64,000 nucleotides of DNA, from contig CM056743.1 of assembly GCA_029851415.1 (NCBI GenBank), forward strand, positions 11,524,727-11,588,726. Direction: 5' to 3'. The notes under the pieces are model-generated. The model had not been told where the DNA came from. It worked only from the letters and a program-made list of their open reading frames with translations, and did no database searches. Source of the stretch: Eretmocerus hayati. Its lineage: Eukaryota; Arthropoda; Insecta; Hymenoptera; Aphelinidae. The position numbers and the translations under genes are program-made. This document shows positions 1 through 11,340 of the stretch, one piece after another. The stretch's first letter is position 1; each line of letters starts with the position of its first letter.

Positions 1-564
1 TTGACTCGATATCAGAATAGTTTTCGAAAATAAGGTAGCTACCGACCTTGAGATGGGCTGCTTTTTGTCATTTTTAGATTATCGTGTGATTTTTTGAAAG
101 AAAAACTTCCTCACTAAATCACTCCGATCACGAGACTAGAACCATTTTAAGAGACGTTTTGGAACGAATTTTTGAGATCTCTTCATGGGCTTGGAGATGT
201 CATTGGTTTTGTGATCCAACAATCTCTCCAAAATTTGCAGGCAATTGTACCTTGGCTGAAAAATTAAGAAAAAAGTCAGTTTTTTTGACTTGTGTGTCTC
301 TGGTGTAATACGCGAGACGGGAAAAGAAGAAAATAGATTCAGCAGTGTTTGATACGAGATACAGAATGCGACCACGCAGAATTTTCTACGACGAATAGGT
401 TCTGAGATATCCAGCTCTGAAGATCATCAGTTTAATTTCCAGGTGTATTGAGACTTTTGACTGGTATTGAATAAAAAAAAAAAATAATAATAAAAAAAAA
501 AGAAAAAAAAAAAAAACCTTTTGCCTGGTAGTGCATCTGTCGTATTTTGTGACTATAACGAGGT
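1..564. other. AT-rich DNA with no gene seen
   Basis: There is no coding-like frame of useful length. An adenine-rich stretch at about 470-520 is interrupted by a few T and G bases. It could be a simple-sequence tract or an old retroposed tail. Nothing else is supported. Confidence 0.5.
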
Positions 565-568
565 TTAA

Positions 569-1397
569 CCCTTAGCTGGCGCCACTCCGCCAAATAACAT
601 AGCTGGCTGACTGGGGCTCATTGCACCCGAGTTAAAAAGTTGATGCTGTAGCTATTATATTGAATGTTAAGACTTAAAACTTTTTTTGTAGCTCCTTTAA
701 TATGTTTTTCATGAACCAATGTAGCCAGATGATCTCCAAAGTCAAATAAAAAATTCCAAAAAATACAAATGTCCAAAAAAATGCAAAAAATCACCTTTTT
801 AACAAAAAAATTGTGAACGGCGCAATTTTCATCCAAATGAGGTGAAAATTCAATTGAGTCATTTCGAGATGAGGTCGATTCAAGGAAAAAATAGCGCGAG
901 GGTGAATCTTGAAAAAAGGTATTTATTCTGACATATTTCGACGCATGAATTGAGAATTTTTATTCTCACCTAATATGCTGGAATGAAGACCTCCATTGGA
1001 GGATTGACCACTGGACTATTTTTTTCTCATATCTGCTTGATCTTGAGATAATTCAATTAAATTTTCAGCTCATTCCATTGAAAATTGCGTCTAGAATATT
1101 TTCAGTGGAAAAGCCTTTTTTTGCAATTTTTTGCAATAATTTATTATTGCATCAAAATGCACTCAAAAATAGCGCCCATAGCTGGCGCTCTGAGGTGTAT
1201 TGAACCCCGCGGCCATTTTGCTTGGCTGTTGCTGAGCGACACGCGCGCCAAAACTGGCGCTATGTGCACGGTCGGTAAGTGGCTCATCTTGACTACGAAC
1301 AAATGTCACCCTAAGCCCGGGAAACTTCGAATTACGCGCGTGGCGTACTCATGAAGGAGGCCTGGGGTGTAATGCACCCCATAGGGACAGCCGAGGG
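569..1397. mobile_element. piggyBac-like non-autonomous element
   Basis: The 829-bp segment is flanked by TTAA on both sides (565-568 and 1398-1401), the target duplication of the piggyBac superfamily. The ends are inverted: CCCTTAGCTG on the left and the complement of CCCTCGGCTG on the right, 8 of 10 matching. Near each end lie short GGGGT...ACCCC-type dyads around an ATTG or AATG core (about 613-632, 1194-1212 and 1365-1385), like the subterminal motifs of many piggyBac-like elements. The open frames inside (618-836 minus, 1085-1354 plus) do not resemble a transposase, so it would depend on a relative elsewhere. The TTAA plus matching ends are seen directly; the superfamily name is inference. 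Confidence 0.7.
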
Positions 1398-1401
1398 TTA
1401 A

Positions 1402-2500
1402 TATATTGCAATCAGCGAGGAGATGTCAGTTCACGTCCCCCCTAATACAGATTCACGATATAGTCCTTTCAAACTTTAAACTTCAATTTTCAAATTTCAT
1501 TCGCTATTCTCATGACCGAACAAAGATGCTACATTCTACGTGGCTCTGGAATATTGTATCATAGTCTATCTACAATGGATTCGCTAACAGCCAAACTCAT
1601 CCCTCGAGTTTGCTAACAAAATATTAAGAGAACAAAACTGGAAGTTGACGAGGGGCTTAAGAGGAACTGTTGCATTGTTTACCAACATCTTTTGTATCTC
1701 TTTGTTCTGACAAACGACAGTCAGATGTTGAGTTAATTCGTAATTGTTGCCTCTGCAAACTCATAACCCCTTCAGATTCATTCTATAAAAGACTAGAGAA
1801 ATGTACGCATGAATATGCAGGATCCTGGAATGGATGATTGTTATTGGGATGTCTGACCAAAGCTCTACTTGTTCTACTGGGGTTCTCTGCCCGAGGGTTC
1901 TTCATCAACGGAGCAAACATTCATTTTTCCTCAATTTTGTCACACTGCAATAGTCATGAGTCGAGTTGGAGTGTCGATTAAGAGTCATATTTGAGAATAT
2001 CAAATCAAAACATGATTCACTTATCTTTCAGTTCATTTATGATATTTTCATAATGGATTCTATACTCACAGCAATTGATATTCCCTCGTTAGTACAATGT
2101 ATCCATATGGAAAATGAAATTAAAAATGTGATGGAGTAGGATGCCAACATCTATATCATCAGTTCATGTCAATGTAAAACATACTGACTTTGTCGTGTCT
2201 CCCTTTCTACTTAACAGTAGCCTAGACACCAAAACCTACTGAGCTAGTAAGAGTATTGTAGAATCGAAAATGGAGCTGAGGTAGCTGATTAGCTCTATCG
2301 ACTGCTCTTAATGACTACTTTTCTTGAATTCAGAGGAAAATTTGTATTTACCTCAGGAAAGGAAGAATTGTGAGGTTAGGAATTGATGATGAGATATCTG
2401 ATTGAAACGGGATAACTATATACGATGATACAAGCTTTTACCAGTGATATCTATGAAACAGGTCAACGTTTCGAGGACTCCTGTATCGTTCTTCTCGAGA
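1402..2500. other. no feature recognised
   Basis: About 1.1 kb of AT-rich sequence without a coding-like frame, terminal repeat or RNA gene that I can support. Confidence 0.4.
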
Positions 2501-2518
2501 TTGATTGATTGATTGATT
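2501..2518. repeat. GATT microsatellite tail of the LINE
   Basis: Four tandem GATT units directly abut the 3' end of the truncated LINE; read on its strand they are its AATC tail. Confidence 0.8.
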
Positions 2519-2870
2519 GGACTTTATTACACCTTGGGGTAGAACCCCGTCTGGTGTGATCGAAAACAACAACAAAAATACAAATTATACTTAATCTAAG
2601 AAACATAACAATCGAAAAATACTATGTACATTGAATAGATAATACAATGCTAAAGGCAGAGTACTAGATTTCGTTTCTCTCATACAGTTTCACATTACAT
2701 TTCACTTCACAATCCTATGGCAGTTTCATTTGACAACCTAATCGCATCGCAATTCAAAAGAAATTCTAATACCTATTTACGTGTCACTGATCATTATTTC
2801 AGTATTGCTATCGCAATTAACGTGGAATATCTAGAAAAAATACTAAGCAATTGAATGGAAAAATTCATAA

Positions 2871-3263
2871 TCAAGAAAATAAGTTAATCAAGAATTGATT
2901 CGAGTCGATTACTTCAAAGGGCATCCCTTCACATACAACACGGACATTCCAATTGTCAACGTCACGTTTTAAGAGCTCTTCACGAAAAAATCTTTTCATG
3001 CCTTCCAGTTTTTCTACTTCAAATTCAGAGACTTTCAAAGAGTTTAACAACTTGCACGCTTTGATTTTGAATGAATTTTCCCACACTACAGTATTGGCTT
3101 TAGGATATACCAGCACTTCTCTGAAATTTCGATCAGATCTTCTCAGGATAATGTCTATATCAAGTCTTACAAAACTATTTGCTAAATAAGTGGGTGTGCC
3201 AGAAGCAATTACCTTGTAAGCTAAATTGCACATAAAATACTCGCGCCTTCGGCGAACAGACAT
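2871..3263 (-). pseudogene. C-terminal part of a LINE reverse transcriptase ORF
   Basis: The frame encodes 130 residues plus about 12 more upstream before a TGA near 3297. It starts with a W-M-S-V-R-R-R-R-E-Y region followed by L-A-Y-K-V-I and P-T-Y-L. Later come an ENSF-I-A-KLLNSL-like block and KRFFREELL. This order (RR, hydrophobic YK, P-YL, then NSF..A.LWNSLP and FK..L) is the conserved tail after the reverse transcriptase domain in Jockey, R1 and related LINEs. There are no catalytic motifs here because the element is 5'-truncated. The frame is open over its whole length, suggesting moderate age. The clade cannot be fixed from this piece. Confidence 0.6.
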
Positions 3264-3297
3264 CCAACCTAAATGAGACTGCAGGGCAGTCGAGAAT

Positions 3298-4353
3298 CAA
3301 CAATTGTATACATCCAGATCCTATAGGACTTGATGAGTTCACTTCGAGAACCTGAAAGAATCTGACGAATCAATTCACGTTCTTGTCGTGATTTTGACAA
3401 CGCATTGTTCGAGACTTAGCGTGTAGAACATGTTTATTATCCACGAATGGCGATATCCAATACAAATTTACAATAAAGCTTACGCAATTTGTGAATAATA
3501 TTTCATCCAAGCTGTCCCAGATGAGAATTATCGAATTCTACGACAAAGTAATGAGATCACTACCCTGGAGAAGTTTAGCTGGTTATAGGAAAATTATTAT
3601 TGGACCTTATGTCAGGTGATGGTGTATATTCTCTCCTCTCAACAAATGCACACCCCGAGGAGAGGGAGGGAGGGATTGAAGAAAGCTGTCAGGCTAGTGT
3701 TGTCTTAAATTTCCAAAGTATTACAATCACTTCTCTGATTCACCGATGTTATGCTGACAAAATTGCTCGGAAAATCTAGGTTGACCCTGACAAAATCGCA
3801 TACCAAGAAAATGTGATCCTCACCAGGATTGAGACTTTCAATTCCATCTGACCCTCCCATGATTTGAAAAAACAATTTCTATGAGAAACCTACCACCTTG
3901 TATCACCCACGTTCATCCTGGAAATATCTTGAGATGATATCTGCTCCCATCGGGTATTGCAAAGGCAAGATGCATATTCTAAGGGATTCCACGAAACCCT
4001 CGCATTTCTTGTTTCCTTAACTAGACCGTATGATTTCAGTACTCCAAATAAAAGAATATGGCCCAATCTAAGCTCCTTTCAAGGAACTCGTAGAATGCCT
4101 TCCACAGCTATTGCAACACATAATAATGGGTTATAGAAGTATTTCTCTGGAGCAACAGATACGCATTCTCACTAGAGTTAGGATACACTCTCGCTGATAG
4201 AAGGAGGTAGGACTGGCTATTGGTGACTAGTCTCTAAGTATTTCATAGTTCGATGGGATGCAATGAGTCTGCCATTTCTTAAATATTCGGAGGAATTCTT
4301 CGACAGCGTAGCTATCGCCGTGAACGCGTATATGCGCGAATGAGTATAGAATA
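3298..4353. other. no feature recognised
   Basis: About 1 kb with no supported gene. A short purine-rich GGAGAGGGAGGGAGGG stretch lies near 3658. Confidence 0.4.
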
Positions 4354-4355
4354 TA

Positions 4356-5036
4356 CAGTCGGGTGACAGTTATTTCCCAATTTTGGACTTTTCTTGGTGC
4401 AAATGCTTGAATCTTCCTTATTTGGTTAGTATATCAAGAAAAAACATCGCCGAGGTAGTTTGGACGTGCCCTTATAGTGCCCATTTGACACCCATTTCAT
4501 TATTAGAAAGCTTATACACGGCAACTTGCTCGCCTAATACTCCATGTCTCTGTGAACTCTTCAATTTTCTATGGCGTCTCTCGTTGCTTGGGAAATACCA
4601 AAATACACCGTTTCGACGTAAAATATCACGAGAAACACGATAAAACCATCAGTCTTGAGTTCCAAAATGTCCCTTGCTCGGTATTAACAATTTTTTGAAA
4701 AAGTGACCTATTTCGTCCTGGAGTCGACTAGTAGCTTAAAACTAATGATTTTGATGTATTCCTCGTGGAATTTCACGTTGAAATGGTGTATTTTGGTATT
4801 TTCGAAGCGACAGGAGGTGCCATAAAAAATTAAAGCGATCACAGAGATATGAAGGATTGAGCGAGCAAATTTCTCGGTATAGGCTTTCTAATGTTCAAAA
4901 TCGTGTTCATTGGGCACTAATATAGGGGCACCTCCTAACTACTTCGGTGATGTTTTTCCTTCATATACTAACCAAATAAGAAAGATTTAAGTATGTGCAC
5001 CTAGGGACATCAAAACTTGGGGAATAACTGTCACCC
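4356..5036. mobile_element. foldback (long terminal inverted repeat) element
   Basis: The left half is repeated as its reverse complement in the right half. Ends are GGGTGACAGTTATTTCCC (4361) and the complement of GGGTGACAGTTATTCCCC (ending 5036). The arms are about 300 bp each, roughly three-quarters identical, with a small centre near 4680-4740. On the left the sequence TA-CAGTCGGGTGACAG would fit a Tc1/mariner end, but the right end lacks the matching bases before TA, so the target duplication is unclear. An ATATACAGTCG direct repeat also flanks it (4351 and 5042). It has no coding capacity. An RNA read across it would fold into a long hairpin. Confidence 0.7.
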
Positions 5037-5051
5037 TAATAATATACAGTC

Positions 5052-6772
5052 GTTATGTCTCACTTTTGAGATCAGTTTGGGCATCGCGTGTCTGCGCTCT
5101 GCAGTCGTTTCAAGATATTCTATTGCAAATCTTGCAATTGTCTTTCAGGCAGGATAGAACACGAAGTCAGTTTGATAGATTCGAGATCATCGAATCCATG
5201 ATCATGATCACTCCTTTCGTAAATTGATGATGACCTGTAGGTACTTCAAATTTTCTCATAACCTGAAATTATTAGACTGATCGGGCGTATCTCTTGCAGA
5301 TATGTTTCAAACCTGGTTTTGGTTTGATCTCAAGGTCATTCTTAGCATATAATATAATACATTCATTCATAGGGTAGCTAGTTACATAGGAATGGATCAT
5401 TCACAAGAAGTATACATTCGTTACTTGAACGAATTGCTCTGATCAGTATTTATCAATCCTATGCGTGGAACCTAAACTCCTTCCAAGGGTGAAGTTACTA
5501 CTTCACATAACCTCGAAAGACCATCCGAATATATCCTCGTTCTAGTGTGGATATACTCAATCTGAGAATAGCAAATAAATTGATTAGATCATGCTCTAGA
5601 ATCGAAAATCCAAGAACACCGCCGCTTGAGAACACAAGTATCTACAACTTAACTAGAACTCATGGCACTCTCGTCATGATCTCAATAGGGTTATGCAAAC
5701 TTCCGAGAGTCGTAGAAAGAATCATCTTGACGAACTCTGAATGAAATGCTCGGGTGAGTAAGAATTGAGCTTAGCATTCCCGAAAAAGTCATCTTAGGAT
5801 TCTTGCCGTTCCATCTCAGCCCGTGTCTCATTCATTGATTAGACACGAGTACCGATCGACGAGAAAACATTTGATTGACGAAGTTTTTTCAAATCAGGCA
5901 TGAATTCACATATCAAGAGGCGCGGTAGCGCCTTGCTGGCGAGTATATGAAAGACAGCGGTGGGACTAGTTTTAAAAAAATGGCTGCAAATGACATCTAG
6001 TGAGAAAGGCTGGTGGTGGGGGTGACATCTGGTGAGTTGGTGACATCCACAAGGGAGAGGGGAGCCAGCGGCGCGATGTCATTTCGCCCGTGCGCAGCTA
6101 ACTTCACGCAATAACAAGCGCCGAGACATCTGCTTTGGCTTAGCGTATGCTTGTATTGCTGCTGCATGTGCAAATTTGCTAAGACACAAACTTCCATCAT
6201 GTCAAATTTAATTCGTCTCCGAACACTCGGGTTTTATAGAAACAGAAATCATTCGTTGTTATCGTTTACGCTGATTTATCAACCAGGTTAACAGTATGAG
6301 TGGAGTGGCTGAGCAAATTATGACGTCCTCGAGGCTTTGCCGGACGATGCAGCTGCAATTTTTCATTGAGGATATGGGATGTTCCTGCGATAGGTTTCTG
6401 CAGATTCATGCTTGCATTTCCAGAGAGCTCCAACAAAATTGCGTTGATTTTTACGTTGACATTGCGTTGACATTTTTAGAGCTTTTATAGAATAATTATT
6501 TGTATAAAACATGGAAAATCTCGAACAGAAACGTATAGGAATCACACAGTTCCACTTATGAGTAGTTACGGTAATGCACTACAATTTGGTAAAATCCATC
6601 AGAAACTTTCTGAGTAAGTCCTCAATCATGATAGCTTTTCAGAAATCAAATGATATATTACAAATAGATCCCAAGCCACTCTCTTAACAAATGAAATTCA
6701 TCTTATTGATGATTATACTGAATCAGGCTTTATCCAAGCATATGATTTGATATGAAAGGTGATATTCTGAAC
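5052..6772. other. no gene recognised; GC-richer patch at about 5915-6190
   Basis: Most is AT-rich and featureless. Bases 5915-6190 are clearly richer in G and C, with a 67-codon open frame on the minus strand (5997-6200) that matches nothing I know. It could be a degraded exon or element fragment. Confidence 0.35.
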
Positions 6773-6775
6773 TAA

Positions 6776-7104
6776 CAAGGGGAGGTCCAACCTTGCGGGA
6801 CACGGATCCTTATGAAACTCTGGGAATCATCTTGTTTTGGTGCAAAATGAAGGTATCTCCAAGGGTTTAGTCCAATGGGCCTTCTGTCCCGAGATACAGC
6901 CATGAAAATTAGCATTGTTCATATAGGCCCATGTTAAAAAGTGATATATATACATATACTAACAATGCTAACCTTCATGGCTGTATCTCGGGACAGAAGA
7001 CCCACTGGACTAAACCCTTGGAGATACCTTCATTTTCCACCAAAACCAGATGATTCCCAGAGTTTCATAAAGATCCGTGTTCCGCAAGGTTGGACCTCCC
7101 CTTG
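6776..7104. mobile_element. palindromic MITE, CAAGGRG family, copy 1
   Basis: This 329-bp element is a nearly complete inverted repeat with ends CAAGGGGAGGTCCAACCTTG and its complement. It is flanked by TAA on both sides (6773-6775, 7105-7107). The centre contains a TGATATATATACATATACT-like stretch, also found in the copy at 45162. Related copies occur at 37157, 45162, 49397 and 52036. The best-preserved flanks are TAA, TTA and TCA, suggesting a 3-bp TNA target duplication. It has no coding capacity. A PIF/Harbinger relationship is possible from the 3-bp target but is not shown. Confidence 0.78.
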
Positions 7105-7122
7105 TAAGTGTTTGAAACAGAA

Positions 7123-7606
7123 TCACATGTTCATTGTATTATCTAGAATATCGAGCATTTTTTCATTTCCTAACTCTTTCTGACAGTTTATACATGTTTT
7201 CAATTGATTTTGATAGTTCTTCACACCTTGCCATGAGTTGGTACATTGACTTGATGTTGTGATCATTGGCTTCACAAGTCTTGCACACTGCGTCACAATA
7301 GATTTCCAAGCATCCAACAGCCAGAACAGATGCAATACGCAGTATGGCAGCAAGATTTCAACTGATAGAGTCGACTGATGTAGCTATTTTTCTTGCTTCA
7401 TTCTCAAGTTTATTCAAAGTATGATGGTCTAAAATAGGCAGTTGCACATTCAATGCTTGTCTATAAAGACTAGACATGGAATGTCTTGATTTTGGATTGG
7501 ATGAGCTCTCTCTCTTTGTGGTGACTGTACTAGATAATCGTATTTCATTCTTTAAATCTTCTGCTACAAAGAGCGTTAGATCTCCATCTTTTGTGACAGT
7601 CCGTTC
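7123..7606 (-). pseudogene. BORCS6 (lyspersin)-like gene remnant
   Basis: Read on the minus strand, one frame from about 7606 gives a coding-like stretch. A second block follows with the features of the BORCS6 C-terminal domain: a CEAND-H-IKSMYQLMARCEELSKS segment in a helical, heptad-like region ending KLSERVRK and then, in another frame, KMLDIL. BORCS6 is a subunit of the BORC complex, which links lysosomes to kinesin transport. The reading frame is broken: an in-frame TGA at 7358-7360, a frameshift near 7166-7173, and a TAG just upstream of 7606. A possible further exon (7715-7785, starting ATG and ending at a GTGAAC donor) lies upstream, which would argue for a decayed duplicate rather than a processed copy. 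The family assignment is from memory of the family's pattern and is moderate. Confidence 0.45.
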
Positions 7607-7785
7607 AGACTACAGATGACTCATTGCTCTGAATAACGTATAGTTCTTAACAAGATTTTTCAATGTGGTGTAGACGGAGATTAGTTGTTGGTGGCAAGGA
7701 AAATTGAAGTTCACCTGCTCTCGTTAGATCGAAGGAATTTTCTTTGTAAATTAGATACAAGGATATCCTTGTTGAGAGCACACAT

Positions 7786-9737
7786 TGCAGATAGGTACAC
7801 AGCATTTAATATCATATTCTTCATGATGTCACACTAAATAACAGTTCTTTGAAAATGCTAAAGCTTGAAAATTGGGGATATTTACTTCATTCTGAATAGT
7901 TTCACTTGATGTTGTTCCCATTCTCTTGAGTAGTTATTCTGTCATCGTAATCCTATTGTTCCCATTCTACTATTTCTACTTGTTGTCTCGTTTTGTTCTC
8001 AGTTAGTTGCAGAACGATCGCAGGTGATTGATCTCATGGTGGAAGGTTGATCCAGGTTGATCTCTCTATCAACGTCATAAGTCATAGCCAACGTCCGTCT
8101 ATATCAGAGTTTGGTCTATATTTCAGATTATGTTTTCACGTCAGCAGCCAGGCATGTCAAATAGTATATAGCTAAAGTACATTGAAATCACGTTGAGTTA
8201 TACCAGAGTTTTTGAGAATCTTTTCGCTCTCTGCAGCATGACAATAATGACTTTGAAATAGGTACATCTGTCTCTACATGTCTATGTGGCCTATATGGAT
8301 TCTAGACAAGCTTGTTCTAACCGAGAATTCTAGAAATTTTAGAGATCTTGGGTGTTAAAAGATTCTGATCCAGGTTTGTAACGCACCCTTCCATTTTTCC
8401 AACATGAAATGTATAGGTGACAAATAGATGTTGATATGTTGAGATATTGGGGATTAATCGTATTCATCTATTGTCCAGATTAAGTGCGGCTCTCAAGGTA
8501 ATATGAATTATGGCAAAACTTGCTCAAGAACTCTAAGCTCAAAATGACTCTTAGTGATACCTGGCTCACAATTCTTAGAATAGAGTACCTTGCTAATAGA
8601 GCCGATTGGTGGGATAGTAGCTACGAGAAAGAGTGGAAATATCATGGTTATCAAATCCGCGATGCTGAATTATACCAATCCTTCATCTTAGGAAAATCCT
8701 CAAAATTTTGAGGAAATTGCCAGGATACGAAGGTGGACCTCATGCATGGGAATGGTATAGCGTCTGCACAGAAAAGGTGATCACCAACGTGATACCCGGT
8801 TGTTTAACAACTTTCAAATAAAAAGGAAGATTGGAGGCGGCCGGCTCAAAAGCTGGAAATTACTGGTTGAAACTTCCGAAGCTGCCTGGTTCTCATCTAC
8901 TCATCACTAAAAGAGTATTCGAAGAGTCAAAATGCCCGTCAAAAGAGTGGCATGCAAAATCCTGCTTGTACAACCGTTCATCATATAACCTCAGCGACTC
9001 CAAAAAACCGGCAAAAGTATAAATTTTGTCACATGCGTATATGAGTAGTTCTGCGGAATCTTCAATATTTGGGGGTCAAAAATGTGCCAGCCCTAAATCG
9101 CTCCCCCGAATGTTCTAGTAGGTATTCTCCAACGCCTCTTGAAACATATACAAAGTACTAATCAAGTCGCGCTCAAGTATCAAAACATGCACATCGGCAG
9201 TATAAGGATAACGCCGCTAACGCGTCAGTATCGCATGCGTGCACGGACCAGACATTTTAAAGCAACAGACGGATCTGACATTTCGCCAACAATTGATTTC
9301 ACGACCAAACGGCATGAGCTACAGCTTTGGGGTTTCGGAATTTTAATTCGGCCATCAAATACTTTGGAAAAAACTGACTAGGGCCTCTTTAGTCTCATAA
9401 TTAAGGGCCTCACTAGTACCACACGGACTTGACATGAGAATTTAGATTTTCGCGGAAGGGTAATGCGCAAAGTGTCAAAATCAATTTTTTCTAAATTCTG
9501 AGACATGAAGCACTTGCACCTGAGGATTTCCTTGAAGATATTGGTGCGAAAAGGCTGAAATGAGGCAAATTCAATTTTATCGAGTATAACTGAGGTAGTC
9601 AAATTCTAGACAAGTCTTTAATCCAAAAAATGAAGTATGGTAACTCAACATTCAGAAATGAATCGCAAGGTCGAGATGGAGTAGAACTCGACCTTGATAC
9701 ACTACCGGTAATCTGGAATAAAAAAGTTCGATTTTGA
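7786..9737. other. no gene recognised
   Basis: About 1.9 kb with only short open frames (for example 8520-8711, 8831-9022 and 9139-9381 on plus) that resemble no family I know. Around 8830-9360 the base composition is less AT-rich than the surroundings, so old exons are possible but not supported. Confidence 0.35.
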
Positions 9738-9885
9738 TCACTTGGCTGCTCCGATCTCCTTCATCCACAACGACTCCACCTTAGCTCTCTTTTTAGCTTC
9801 TTTCAAGCACTTCGAGATTTCTTTCGAATTTTGTTCGCGCAGCTTGATAGATTCTTGCAGAAGCAATCTGAGCCTTGGTGAAATT
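9738..9885 (-). CDS. possible terminal exon of an unknown gene
   Basis: On the minus strand a TTTTTATAG acceptor at 9886-9888 is followed by a 49-codon open frame ending in TGA (9738-9740). The product is lysine- and glutamate-rich and would form an amphipathic helix, ending KKRAKVESLWMKEIGAAK. A GC-rich, arginine-rich open stretch on the same strand at about 9960-10140 could be part of the preceding exon. I do not recognise the family. The charged composition and acceptor are the only evidence. Confidence 0.25.
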
Positions 9886-10160
9886 CTATAAAAATCCAGT
9901 CAATATGCAAACCTCTGCAAGTCTGGCGGAAATCAATGCATTGAGATGATTCAGAAAGCATCTAAAAGTTACGCCAGGTGAGACAATGGAGGACCTGCTG
10001 CGCCCGAGAAAATCGGTTGCGTTCCGCCGCGCCGCGATAATCCGTCGCCGGGGCACGCTTTCAATCAAAAGCGCCATAAAGCAATTACTGCTGGGGAAAC
10101 TTGGGGAAACTCTGAAAAAACCATACGCCAACGCTCTAATCACTTTTCGACACAGCGCAA

Positions 10161-10330
10161 TGTATGTATGTATGTATGTATTGGACTTTATTTCACCTTG
10201 GGGTAGAACCCCGTCTGGTGTTTCAGAAATATACAGAAGAATACAAAATTACTCAAAACTAAGTTGCAAATACAGTAGAACATATGAAATGAGAATGATC
10301 GAATCACGAAGTAGAAGATTTTGAATGGTT
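10161..10330 (-). mobile_element. second copy of the LINE/SINE 3' end
   Basis: The minus strand carries the same 3' hairpin as the element at 2501 (here 10194-10220), then AATAAAGTCCAAT and a tail of TATG/CATA repeats (10161-10180). Similarity continues weakly into the adjacent 100 bp. No coding part is left. The upstream boundary is approximate. Confidence 0.65.
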
Positions 10331-10499
10331 CAGATAGTCGAGTTGCTAGGGTTCTCTAAGCTACCATTCAAACTAGTAGGATATCTCGCAGGCACAAAAT
10401 AAGAAAAGATAACAAAAAATAACTAAAGGTAACAAAAGATAGGCAGCAATGATAGTATTTCGAGTAGATGATGGACAATGCTTATGTCACGTTGTATTT

Positions 10500-11231
10500 T
10501 CTACCCCCACGATCGGCAAGGGCTTTTTGCGGCTTGTCGAAAATTTTGCGACTCATTTCGTAGTGAGTCTTCGCCTTGAGAGCATCTTTCCGAAAGAGTG
10601 TTTCTTGTGATTGTGTTTCCATCTTCTACTTGCCGAACGCCAATTTTTGGCGAGATTTTCGTGGATCGTTGGATTGTTAGCTTCCGCATAGTGACTGCAA
10701 TCCACTGCTGATTACATCGCCCCGTAAGTATATTTCTCTCGAAATTCTCGTCAAAAATTATCTATCATATATATTCGAATTATTCGTCATTCGTGCACAA
10801 TATCCATTGAAGTTAGATGATATATTCCTTGGATTCACTCATTTGGATATTGCTTCCAACGAATTCAGTGTCTTCATACTCCATCGTTTGTTTATCGTAA
10901 ACCGCACTTTTTGGATGAGTCTCTGACGATATCTTCGAGATGCCGATTTTTTGTGACCGTTGCACCATTGGCTCCTGCAAAGTTGCTGCAATCTACTGCT
11001 GAATATACATCTCTCCGTAAGTGAATCAATCCCCCGTATTTTCACAATTGCTTGCATGAAATCTTTGCCGTATCGAGTGACTGTAAAATTTTTCAATGTA
11101 CTATTTATAACGAGCCTTCACAAATTCGAAAGAAATTTTCTCTGGTTATCACAATACAATTCCACTAGTCATTACACCCTGCGCTTTGGCGCATTGGATC
11201 ATTTGACTTCCATGTATCATTTAATGAAGGA
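10500..11231 (-). other. tandem duplicated exon-like segments
   Basis: Two stretches on the minus strand (about 10500-10740 and 10810-11030) align. Each has a CTTACGGRG motif, then a CAGCAG...GATTGCAG acceptor-like run, then an open frame with an IQRS-K-I / VQRSQKI match at the protein level. The frames end after about 60 codons. This looks like a duplicated small exon of an unknown gene. The Ty3/Gypsy element has inserted immediately to the right (11231), and the original sequence continues at 18250. Confidence 0.3.
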
Positions 11232-11340
11232 TGATGCGCGCATCTATATTCATTTTCTTATCGAAGAGCACATTCATATCATTTCGTAATCATACGCAGA
11301 TTTTTTCGGTAAATTCATACATACTGTAACGCTACAGTTG

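Larger units (their letters stand above)
2501..3297 (-). mobile_element. 5'-truncated non-LTR retrotransposon (LINE) 3' end
   Basis: On the minus strand this runs from the last part of a reverse transcriptase frame, through a roughly 360-bp 3' untranslated region, to a tail of GATT repeats (2501-2518, AATC on the element strand). Just before the tail is an AATAAA-like motif and a hairpin (2530-2556) with a GGGGT/ACCCC stem and outer CACC/GGTG pairing. A second copy of the same 3' end sits at 10161-10330 with a different tetranucleotide tail. Identical 3' ends with variable microsatellite tails are typical of LINEs or of SINEs using their machinery. The 5' part is missing. Confidence 0.72.

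Noticed and set aside
4351..5051. ATATACAGTCG direct repeats as a target duplication
   Set aside because: The repeat does not abut the right inverted end; it may be a Tc1-like end on the left and coincidence on the right.
7123..7353. Initial idea that this minus frame was a hAT transposase fragment
   Set aside because: The neighbouring frame gives a better, longer protein-like match of BORCS6 type, and no hAT motifs or 8-bp duplication are present.
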